Source: an uncultured Clostridia bacterium | GTDB taxonomy: Bacteria; Bacillota; Clostridia; Christensenellales; UBA1242 | Assembly (NCBI GenBank): GCA_934746645.1 | Contig: CAKVFE010000001.1 | Coordinates: 682,001-746,000, forward strand | Reading direction: 5' to 3' | DNA length: 64,000 nt | In this document: positions 17,484 to 24,393 of the stretch, piece by piece | How positions within the stretch are numbered: position 1 is the stretch's first letter | How the letters are laid out: the number at the start of each line of letters is the position of its first letter | Translations under genes and position numbers: made by a program | The notes under the pieces: model-generated | Seen by the model: only the letters and a program-made list of their open reading frames with translations | Databases searched by the model: none | What the model was told of the DNA's origin: nothing

Positions 17484-17580
17484 CACAAGAAAAGAATATG
17501 TCGTAATTAATTTATAGAGTAACGACAGTGTTTCTAATTCTTGTGCATATTAAATTTTCTAATCTCGGTGGAACACTGTC
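17484..17580 (-). promoter_or_regulatory. mgtE leader with interlocking stems
   Basis: Stem A pairs GACAGTGTT (17572-17580) with AACACTGTC (17524-17532), read on the minus strand, within the leader ORF. Stem B pairs CACAAGAA (17538-17545), which lies in the loop of stem A, with TTCTTGTG (17484-17491), just upstream of the mgtE ribosome site. The two can only coexist as a pseudoknot. A ribosome on the leader ORF would disrupt stem A. This layout suits translational control. No T-run follows, so simple termination is unlikely. Confidence 0.5.
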
Positions 17581-17583
17581 CAT
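17512..17583 (-). CDS. 23-codon leader peptide ORF upstream of mgtE
   Basis: The ORF starts with ATG preceded by a perfect AAAGGAG 7 bases upstream, begins MDSVPPR and ends in TAA 43 bases before mgtE. It has no hydrophobic segment, so it is not a small membrane protein. An early acidic residue followed by prolines recalls leader peptides of Salmonella mgtA and mgtC, whose translation senses Mg2+ shortage, although the sequence is otherwise different. It overlaps both arms of stem A. I infer a sensor ORF that controls mgtE; expression is not shown by sequence alone. Confidence 0.55.
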   Translation of the reverse strand: MDSVPPRLENLICTRIRNTVVTL

Positions 17584-17613
17584 AATTTACTCCTTTTGTT
17601 TGTTAGCAAGTAA

Positions 17614-17642
17614 AGTGTAACAAATAAAGTATCACTTGTAAA
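17614..17642 (-). promoter_or_regulatory. promoter of leader ORF-mgtE
   Basis: Read on the minus strand: TTTACA (17637-17642), a 17-base spacer, then TACACT (17614-17619). The leader would begin near 17607. Confidence 0.55.
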
Positions 17643-17866
17643 CCCAAAACTTACAATTTTTAATATTTTTTTGGCTTAAAAAATATATTTATAAAAACTA
17701 AATTTTGTCTAAATATATTTTGTATAGTATATCAAAAATATTTTAAAAATGTGACTCTAATGTGTTTTGCCCAACATAATATGTTAAGGCTAACAAAAAT
17801 ATATAAAATATTATATAAAATTGGTCAAAAACTACATATTTTTAATGTAAAAAAGTCCAAACTGTA

Positions 17867-17895
17867 TTTACTTTTGGGACAAATAGTACTATAAT
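17867..17895 (+). promoter_or_regulatory. promoter of the small secreted protein
   Basis: TTTACT (17867-17872), a 17-base spacer, then consensus TATAAT (17890-17895). Confidence 0.6.
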
Positions 17896-17934
17896 ATTAA
17901 TAATAAAAAATGTGTGGAAAGAGGTCGGCGAATA

Positions 17935-18108
17935 ATGGGATTTAAATTATTTAATAAGGCTATTTGTGCAGTTGCGTTGTTGATAGCAGTCGTTAGTGTA
18001 TTGATTACTGTTGTAGTTAATGTATCTTCAGTCAATGCTCAAACAACTCACTTAACTACTACCAACTATACTAGCGTTGTTAGTGTTGAAAAAACCAATA
18101 ACAAATAA
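17935..18108 (+). CDS. 57-residue secreted or membrane-anchored peptide
   Basis: The product has a short basic start (MGFKLFNKA), a 22-residue hydrophobic core and a VNAQT sequence, a good signal peptidase I site. The remaining 22 residues or so are Thr/Asn/Ser-rich. If cleaved, it releases a very short peptide; otherwise it is a small single-pass protein. The start at 17935 follows GAGGT by about 10 bases. It has its own promoter and a strong terminator, so it is a separate transcription unit divergent from mgtE. No family recognised. Confidence 0.6.
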   Translation: MGFKLFNKAICAVALLIAVVSVLITVVVNVSSVNAQTTHLTTTNYTSVVSVEKTNNK

Positions 18109-18133
18109 CTTCAACTTTATAACATAAGACTTT

Positions 18134-18168
18134 AAAAAAATCACTACCATACCGGTAGTGTTTTTTTT
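18134..18168 (+). terminator. terminator after small secreted protein
   Basis: CACTACC pairs with GGTAGTG around ATACC, with A residues before and eight T residues after. Confidence 0.9.
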
Positions 18169-18227
18169 GTTTGTATAAATCGTGACTTAATGTTTTGATA
18201 GTAAAAATAATAATATTAAAGTTGTAG

Positions 18228-18306
18228 ATAATACTTATCTATAATACTTATCTATAATACTTATCTATAAACTTAAACAAAGTATCTATCAATAGTATCT
18301 ATCAAT
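18228..18306. repeat. two sets of 13-bp tandem repeats
   Basis: ATAATACTTATCT occurs three times head to tail at 18228-18266. AGTATCTATCAAT occurs twice at 18281-18306. They lie between convergent genes. Confidence 0.85.
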
Positions 18307-18352
18307 TAAAAAATATACCTTTGCCAATATTTTTTGTACTAGCAAAGGTATA
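18303..18352 (-). terminator. terminator of the glycosyltransferase operon
   Basis: TATACCTTTGC pairs perfectly with GCAAAGGTATA across a 17-base loop. On the minus strand a TTTTTT tract follows. Confidence 0.8.
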
Positions 18353-18355
18353 AGT

Positions 18356-19738
18356 TTAGTTTTGAGAAGTTTGATTGTCTGTATCTACAACAATTTTATC
18401 AGCTGTTGTTTTATCATCAATAGTAGATTCTGTAGTTTTATCTTGTGATACATCGTTAAGATGTTCAAATGTAGTTGTATCGTTGTGAGGTATAACTTTC
18501 CAGCCAACATTCTTTTGGAACAAAGCAACTATATCTATAGGGTATTGTATCAAAATAAACAATGGCCATACAAAACACATAAGTATGCGTTTCCACCAAG
18601 GGATATTCTTAATACGCTTGTTTTCAACAATAAATATAACTAGAGCTTGTATAAAGCAACCGACATAAAACATAAGTGCACCAACACCACACAATTTTAA
18701 CCAATGTAAAAGTGCAGTAGATATACTTATACCTGCAAGTGGTGCAAACATATAAGCTATCATTTGTAGTAGTCCTACACCAAAAGTTATAAGACATACT
18801 GGCATACAGTTGATAAAGATATCATAAAGTGACATTTTGTTTTTATGGTTAGCTTTTTTAGAGAATATAGATTTAATCAAATCTTTAAATCTTGTTACAC
18901 ATACTAGTAAGTGACCTCTTGACCATCTTACTCTTTGACGCCACATAACTTTAAATGTTGTTGGTTGTTCGTCATAGAATATAGCGTCATCGCAAAATTC
19001 TATTTTGGTGTTGTTGATAACTTGGTCTGCTGTAAACTCCCAATCTTCAGTTAGGGTAACATAAGGCCAACCATCTTTAACTAATTTAGAATTGATAACA
19101 TATCCAGTACCTTGTACACGGGTAGAACAACCTACAGCTGTACGACCACGACTTTCTAGTAAACAACCGGACATAAAATACAATCCATACATACCAGAGA
19201 TTAAGTTGGTACTAAAGTTTTTAGAATTTCTAAATGAAGTAATAACGCTTTTACCTTCTGTAGCATCAAAAGCGTCATTCATTTTTTCAAAATAGTTTGC
19301 GTCCAAAATATTGTCTGCATTAAATAGGAAAAATCCGTCATAGTTTTGAGTGCCATAATCTTTTTCTATTTGTTCAAACAAATATTTGAAAGCATAACCC
19401 ATTGTGCGTTCGTTTTGATTGTTGTATTCGTAGACAGTAGCACCAAGGTTTCTAGCGACTTCAGCAGTTTTGTCAGTGCAGTTGTGAGCAATAACAAAAA
19501 CTTGCAATTTGTCTTGTGGATAGTTGTTTTTATACACACTTTGGATAAGTCCACCAACTACAGGCTCTTCATTACGAGCAGGTATTATAATACCATATTT
19601 GTGTTGTACTTTTGCCTTTGGAAATTTCTTCTTAGCAAATACACCTATAATAGAGAATACTAAAAAGTGTAAAGTCATTAGACCAAATATTATCATAATT
19701 GTTCCAAAGATTAAATCTATAATTTGTAAATAATTCAT
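18356..19738 (-). CDS. processive-type glycosyltransferase family 2
   Basis: The 460-residue membrane glycosyltransferase has an N-terminal helix, a GT-A catalytic domain and about four C-terminal helices. Motifs are IPARNEEPVVGGL, AHNCTDKT, FNADN, LTEDWEF and an intact QRVRWSRG, the set found in hyaluronan- and poly-GlcNAc-type synthases. It probably extends a surface polysaccharide or glycolipid. The C-terminal 45 residues are Thr/Asp-rich and disordered. The gene follows a UgtP-like glycosyltransferase gene by 35 bases, so the two form an operon that may build and extend a glycolipid anchor. AGAGGG precedes the ATG. Confidence 0.82.
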   Translation of the reverse strand: MNYLQIIDLIFGTIMIIFGLMTLHFLVFSIIGVFAKKKFPKAKVQHKYGIIIPARNEEPVVGGLIQSVYKNNYPQDKLQVFVIAHNCTDKTAEVARNLGATVYEYNNQNERTMGYAFKYLFEQIEKDYGTQNYDGFFLFNADNILDANYFEKMNDAFDATEGKSVITSFRNSKNFSTNLISGMYGLYFMSGCLLESRGRTAVGCSTRVQGTGYVINSKLVKDGWPYVTLTEDWEFTADQVINNTKIEFCDDAIFYDEQPTTFKVMWRQRVRWSRGHLLVCVTRFKDLIKSIFSKKANHKNKMSLYDIFINCMPVCLITFGVGLLQMIAYMFAPLAGISISTALLHWLKLCGVGALMFYVGCFIQALVIFIVENKRIKNIPWWKRILMCFVWPLFILIQYPIDIVALFQKNVGWKVIPHNDTTTFEHLNDVSQDKTTESTIDDKTTADKIVVDTDNQTSQN

Positions 19739-19773
19739 ATTTTCCCTCTTGTATCTTTTTTCTTAATCACAAC

Positions 19774-20868
19774 CTAAAAATTGGCAGATTTAAGAAAGTT
19801 GTCTATATTTTGAGCTATGATTTGAGCTCCGTTATTGTATTTTGTAGTAACAACATTGTTTAGATAAGTCTGCAATGTTCTTGTTTCTATCATATTTGTA
19901 ACTAATGCATACAACTTGTTGGTCTTTTCACATTTGATACCATAACCATTGTCGGTTATATATCTAAAGTTTTGTGCTTCTTGCCCTGGTATGTGGTCAG
20001 TAACAATGACAGCTGTACCACTTCTAGTACCTTCAAGTAGCATATTTGGACCAGCTTTAGTAAGTAGTATGTGCGCCGAATCTAGTAGTTCGTTCATATT
20101 GTTGACAAAACCCAATACTTTTATATTTTTTAGATGTCCTTTTGATTGTTCTTTAGTAAGAGCATAATAAAGTTTTGCATCTCTACCACATACAAAAGTA
20201 ATATTGGCATTGTCGACTTTGTTAATTTGTTTTGCTATCTTTAAGTTTTTCTTTAAGTTGATTGATGGAGTAACCAATAATATGTTGGTTTTGTCAGTTT
20301 GCTTTTTAGGCATAGACAACACCTTTATATCTTCTCTAATAGGAAATCCACTTACAACCAACTGTTCTGGTCTAAACCCAAGTCGTATATATTGGTCGTA
20401 GACTTCAGGTGTAGGTAGAAAACTAATGTTGGCTTGCTTATCTCTCCATACATTGGGTGGATTGACTAAGTCAATAACAGCAACCATAAATGGAATATTA
20501 AGATGATTTTTTCTAAGCAATTTTGATATCGCCTTAGTAAACATACAATGGTCGGATATTATAAGGTCAGGCTTAAACTCTTTGATTTGTTTAAGCATTT
20601 CTTTTTTACAATGATTGTATACAAACTCGTGTGTTGAGTTAGTAAAATTTTGTGAAAAAGAATGACTTATCTTCCATATTAATGGATATTGAGTAACAAG
20701 TGGAATATAACAATTTTCCATTTTTACACCAATATCGCCCATTGTCTTAAAACAATTAAGTTGTTTGGTTTCGTATCCAAGCTCTTTCAACTTTGCTTCA
20801 ATCGCATTGGCACTTGCTTTGTGTCCAGTACCAGTACGCTCAGACATAAGTATTAAAACTTTTTTCAT
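19774..20868 (-). CDS. GT28-type diacylglycerol glycosyltransferase, UgtP/MGDG-synthase-like
   Basis: The 364-residue protein matches the MGDG synthase/UgtP family, which transfers glucose or galactose from a UDP-sugar to diacylglycerol at the cytoplasmic membrane face. The N-terminal domain has SERTGTGHKASANAIEAKL and DLIISDHCMFT. The C-terminal nucleotide-sugar domain has LLTKAGPNMLLEGTRSGTAV and DHIPGQEAQNFRYI. There is no transmembrane helix, as usual for these peripheral enzymes. AAAGGA precedes the ATG. As first gene of the operon it may make the glycolipid used by the GT2 downstream. Exact sugar and acceptor are not determined. Confidence 0.82.
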   Translation of the reverse strand: MKKVLILMSERTGTGHKASANAIEAKLKELGYETKQLNCFKTMGDIGVKMENCYIPLVTQYPLIWKISHSFSQNFTNSTHEFVYNHCKKEMLKQIKEFKPDLIISDHCMFTKAISKLLRKNHLNIPFMVAVIDLVNPPNVWRDKQANISFLPTPEVYDQYIRLGFRPEQLVVSGFPIREDIKVLSMPKKQTDKTNILLVTPSINLKKNLKIAKQINKVDNANITFVCGRDAKLYYALTKEQSKGHLKNIKVLGFVNNMNELLDSAHILLTKAGPNMLLEGTRSGTAVIVTDHIPGQEAQNFRYITDNGYGIKCEKTNKLYALVTNMIETRTLQTYLNNVVTTKYNNGAQIIAQNIDNFLKSANF

Positions 20869-21036
20869 TGGTTTTTTCCTTTAATAAAAAAGGTGTTATT
20901 ATGTTTTCACATCTTAACACTATCATAAAAATAATTATTAAATAATAATTAATTTAACTTGTATAATATATCATTAATTTGAAAAAATTACAATACTATT
21001 AACATATATTATTTACATTAACTTATAATTGTAAAT

Positions 21037-21065
21037 TTGCAAAAGATAAACTTATGTTGTAAAAT
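21037..21065 (+). promoter_or_regulatory. promoter of leaderless Mrr-like gene
   Basis: TTGCAA (21037-21042), a 17-base spacer, then TAAAAT (21060-21065). Transcription would start at about the second ATG (21072). No ribosome binding site is present. Confidence 0.55.
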
Positions 21066-21071
21066 ATGAGT

Positions 21072-21605
21072 ATGAAAGTACTAAAAATTATATTTTTCCC
21101 TATCACTCTACTAGTGTATTTATTTATATGGATAGGACGCCAAATTAATAAATTTTTTATAGGTATGTTCTTTAAAAATGTAACCATATCTAAGATTGAC
21201 GCTGTTAGTGGAGAAGAATTTGAAAATATCTGCAAACTTATATTTAAGTATGTTGGATACAAGGTAAGTATGACACCAAAATCTAATGATTATGGTGCAG
21301 ACCTAATATTGACTAAGAGATATAAATTTGTCGTTCAGGCCAAATTGTATTATAATCACGGCGTAGGCAATAAAGCTGTGCAAGAAGTCACTTCTGCACT
21401 TAAATATTATAAAGCACAATTTGCTGTAGTAATAACCAACTGGCATTTTACAAGACAAGCTAAAGATATGGCAGAAATCCAAAATGTTATACTAATTGAA
21501 AGACAAGATATATTGGACTTTTTGTCTGATGTAAACAATGGGACTAAAAAGAGTAAAGTCTTTGACCTTATCGGCAATTATAAAGTCCATGTAGACAACT
21601 ATTAA
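21072..21605 (+). CDS. membrane-anchored Mrr-like (restriction endonuclease fold) protein
   Basis: The 177-residue protein has an N-terminal hydrophobic segment (residues 5-21) and then a compact endonuclease-fold domain. The Mrr-type catalytic motif is visible: GEEFENICKLIF, then GYKVSMTPKSNDYGADLIL (metal-binding Asp), then VVQAKLY (Q-x-K). Mrr-like nucleases cleave DNA, often modified or foreign. Membrane-anchored versions are common and their targets are poorly known. The second ATG at 21072 is chosen because of the promoter position; the first is at 21066. It is monocistronic, and no methyltransferase or other restriction gene is nearby. Confidence 0.75.
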   Translation: MKVLKIIFFPITLLVYLFIWIGRQINKFFIGMFFKNVTISKIDAVSGEEFENICKLIFKYVGYKVSMTPKSNDYGADLILTKRYKFVVQAKLYYNHGVGNKAVQEVTSALKYYKAQFAVVITNWHFTRQAKDMAEIQNVILIERQDILDFLSDVNNGTKKSKVFDLIGNYKVHVDNY

Positions 21606-21614
21606 TTTTTGTAG

Positions 21615-21646
21615 TGAGTTTAGAAAATTCTAAACTCATTTTTTTA
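21615..21646 (+). terminator. terminator after Mrr-like gene
   Basis: TGAGTTTAG pairs with CTAAACTCA around an A/T loop, followed by seven or more T. Confidence 0.88.
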
Positions 21647-21823
21647 TAATCTTAGTGGATATCAAAAGATGTTTTATATTTTCTTTTACTTTTTAGATGT
21701 GGTTTTTTAATATACTTTTTTATATATAACTTTTAAAGTCTGTGCGATTAATTTTTGATGTGTTATTTTTATGTTTGGGGTTGCAATGTGAAAAATATAT
21801 GTTAATATATAAATATTATTTAG

Positions 21824-21851
21824 TTTGTAAATATATATTTACAACTATAAA
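21824..21851 (+). promoter_or_regulatory. promoter overlapped by a 20-bp perfect palindrome
   Basis: TTGTAAATATATATTTACAA (21825-21844) is a perfect inverted repeat. It covers the space between a possible -35 (TTTGTA, 21824) and -10 (TATAAA, 21846-21851) of the ABC transporter gene. It is probably a repressor operator. Confidence 0.6.
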
Positions 21852-21896
21852 AGCAAAAAATATGTGGCTAAAGAAAAAATAAAAGGGGGATTGTGT

Positions 21897-23762
21897 TTGG
21901 GAAAAACAAAAGAGAAAAAAGTCAAATCTCAATATGTAACCGTAAAAGATAGTGCAGGCAACGAAGTTGTGAAAGAAAGAGGTTATAAGGGATTAAAGAA
22001 AACTTTTAAGTTTTACAAAAAATATATGGGTATGTTTTTGCTTATTGTCATTTTAAGCTTGATTGGCAGTGGACTAAGCGTACTAACTCCTATATTTGAA
22101 GGTAATATGGTTGACCAATTTACACAGTTTAATGTCAACAAAATTTTCTATTATGCTGTGTGGGTATTTACCATAACTTGTCTTATACAGACGGTATACA
22201 CATTTTGGTATATGATTTTGATAAAACTTAACAAAAATGTAAAAACAGATATCAAACACGAACTTATTACTAGTCTTACCGAACTAGAAACTAAAAATTT
22301 TGACAAAACAAACTCTGGAGTGTTTATTGCTCGTATCAACAAAGACGCCAACGAACTTGCTTCATTTTACAACAATGTTGTAGATTGTCTTGCTGATATA
22401 TTATCCAATATTGGATTTGTAATTTATATTGCATTTATCAATATCTACATTTTCTTATTTATTTGTGCTTATATTGTAATAACATTTTTAATTGAAAACC
22501 ACCGTATTAAGTTGTGGTTTAAAAATAAAAAGCGTTGGAAAACTGCAGATGAAAAAGTTGTTGGTGCTTATTCCGAACTTATAAGGGGTGTAAGAGATGT
22601 AAAAGCTCTTAACCTAAAAAATAGTGCCATTAAAAAAGCAGAAGAATTGCAAGATGAAGCTATAAAAATATCACAACATTTTGATATGACCAATATGTGG
22701 TGGAGGCGTGCAACCCAAATCACAATGGGACTATTAGATTTTGCGTTTATTGCTATATGTGTTGTGTTGGTTACCAACAACCTTATGGCTTTAAGCATTA
22801 TGCTTATAGTTTATATATATATGAATAGGGTAAGAGGACTTATCAATTATGTTATCAATGTCAAACAACATTTTGTTGACGGAGAGTTGGCAGCACAAAG
22901 AGTATTTGAAATTTTGGAAAGTACAACATATAAAAAAGAAACTTTTGGAGATGTCGAACTAGAAAATATTAAAGGCGATATCAAGTTTGAAAATGTTTCT
23001 TTTGGATATGAACCTAATGAAATATTATTTAAAAATATCAATTTTGATATCAATGCAGGTCAGACTGTTGCGATTGTTGGTAAAAGTGGACAAGGTAAAA
23101 GTACAATACTTAGCCTTATAGACAAACTTTATAAAGTCGATGAAGGCAAAATAACTATAGACGGAGTCAATGTTAATGATTTAACAGAAAACTCACTTAG
23201 GGATAATATTTCGATAGTAATGCAAATACCATATATTTTTAATACAACAATAATGGATAACTTAAAACTTGTTAAAGAAGACGCTACTGAAGAAGAAATA
23301 TATGATGCTTGTCGCAAAGCGCAAATACACGATTTTATTGTTTCCCAACCAAAAGGGTATGAAAGTTTGATAGGCGAAAATGGTGTAGTACTAAGTGGTG
23401 GTCAGCGTCAAAGATTGGCTATATCAAGAGCATTGCTTAAAAATAGCAAAATCATATTGTTTGATGAAGCTACAAGTGCTTTGGACAATGAAAGCCAACA
23501 CAAGATAAAAGAAGTTATTGATAACTTGAAAAACACACATACTATTGTCATTGTTGCACATAGACTATCAACAGTAGTTGATTGTGATAAAATATTGGTT
23601 GTTGACCACAACGAAATTGTGGCAGAAGGAACACATAAATACTTAATGCGTAATTGCTCAGTGTATAAAGATTTATACAAAACTGAAGAAGATAACGCAA
23701 AGACTTTGGAGAGTATTAACAATAGTTTAGAAGATAAAGACAACAATATAGACGAAAATTAA
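21897..23762 (+). CDS. ABC exporter, fused permease-ATPase (MsbA/LmrA type)
   Basis: This homodimer-type exporter has six transmembrane helices (about residues 40-320) and a C-terminal ATPase. The ATPase carries Walker A IVGKSGQGKST, signature LSGGQRQRLAISRAL, Walker B ILFDEATSALD and switch His in VAHRLSTV. The most likely start is TTG at 21897, seven bases after AAAAGGGGG, giving 621 residues; the longer frame begins at GTG 21864 without a ribosome site. The substrate cannot be predicted. A palindromic operator over the promoter suggests inducible expression, as for drug or toxic-compound exporters. It is monocistronic. Confidence 0.88.
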   Translation: MGKTKEKKVKSQYVTVKDSAGNEVVKERGYKGLKKTFKFYKKYMGMFLLIVILSLIGSGLSVLTPIFEGNMVDQFTQFNVNKIFYYAVWVFTITCLIQTVYTFWYMILIKLNKNVKTDIKHELITSLTELETKNFDKTNSGVFIARINKDANELASFYNNVVDCLADILSNIGFVIYIAFINIYIFLFICAYIVITFLIENHRIKLWFKNKKRWKTADEKVVGAYSELIRGVRDVKALNLKNSAIKKAEELQDEAIKISQHFDMTNMWWRRATQITMGLLDFAFIAICVVLVTNNLMALSIMLIVYIYMNRVRGLINYVINVKQHFVDGELAAQRVFEILESTTYKKETFGDVELENIKGDIKFENVSFGYEPNEILFKNINFDINAGQTVAIVGKSGQGKSTILSLIDKLYKVDEGKITIDGVNVNDLTENSLRDNISIVMQIPYIFNTTIMDNLKLVKEDATEEEIYDACRKAQIHDFIVSQPKGYESLIGENGVVLSGGQRQRLAISRALLKNSKIILFDEATSALDNESQHKIKEVIDNLKNTHTIVIVAHRLSTVVDCDKILVVDHNEIVAEGTHKYLMRNCSVYKDLYKTEEDNAKTLESINNSLEDKDNNIDEN

Positions 23763-23801
23763 CATATTATTATTTAGTCTTGCATATTATTGATAGGGTG
23801 T

Positions 23802-23837
23802 AAAAAAGAGGAGATAATCAAGTATCTTCTCTTTTTT
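23802..23837 (+). terminator. terminator after ABC exporter
   Basis: AAAAGAGGAGATA pairs with TATCTTCTCTTTT (one G-T pair), followed by T residues. Confidence 0.85.
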
Positions 23838-23850
23838 ATAATTTTTTAGT

Positions 23851-23878
23851 TTGGTTATACGATTTATTTTGTTACAAT
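23851..23878 (+). promoter_or_regulatory. promoter of the hydrogenase operon
   Basis: TTGGTT (23851-23856), a 16-base spacer, then TACAAT (23873-23878), 33 bases before the first start codon. Confidence 0.45.
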
Positions 23879-23910
23879 GATAATAACGATAATAATAAAA
23901 AGGGGATATT

Positions 23911-24384
23911 ATGGCTTGTAAAGATTGTTGCAATAAAGCAAAAGATTTGTCACAACTTATCGCTCCATACAAGGGTGACCCTAGCGAACTTATACATTGT
24001 TTGCAGTTGGCTCAAACCGAATATGGATATATATCTGAAGATAGTGTAAAAACTATTTCTCAATATTTGGGAGTGCCAGAAAGCGAAATATTTTCTGTTG
24101 TGACTTTTTACTCACAGTTTACACTTAAACCAAAAGCAAAATATAATATTGAAGTTTGTATGGGTACAGCTTGTTATGTTTTGGGTGCTTCAAAAAGTAT
24201 AAAGAAGTTTGAAGACAAATTGGGTATAAAAGTGGGCGAACAAACTAATGACAATAAGTTTGCATTGACCCAATCTCGCTGTTTGGGGTGTTGTGGACTA
24301 GCACCTGTTATATCTATCAATGGCGAAATACAAGGTAAAGTAACCGAAGACAAAGTTGAAGAAATTTTGTCAAAATTGGATTAG
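23911..24384 (+). CDS. hydC: [FeFe]-hydrogenase subunit, NuoE-like [2Fe-2S] protein (HydC type)
   Basis: The 157-residue thioredoxin-fold ferredoxin is of the NuoE/HydC/HndA family. Helical N-terminal half: LAQTEYGYISEDSVKTISQ and VPESEIFSVVTFYSQF. The [2Fe-2S] ligands are in CMGTAC and RCLGCCG. An extra CKDCC motif sits at residues 3-7 and is not part of the standard fold. It transfers electrons between the flavin subunit and the hydrogenase. AAGGGG precedes the ATG. It is first of three tightly spaced genes (gaps of 9 and 3 bases). Confidence 0.9.
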   Translation: MACKDCCNKAKDLSQLIAPYKGDPSELIHCLQLAQTEYGYISEDSVKTISQYLGVPESEIFSVVTFYSQFTLKPKAKYNIEVCMGTACYVLGASKSIKKFEDKLGIKVGEQTNDNKFALTQSRCLGCCGLAPVISINGEIQGKVTEDKVEEILSKLD

Positions 24385-24393
24385 AGGTGGGCT

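Noticed and set aside
17469..17640. M-box magnesium riboswitch upstream of mgtE
   Set aside because: The conserved M-box sequence blocks are absent. The leader is explained better by the small ORF and its stems.
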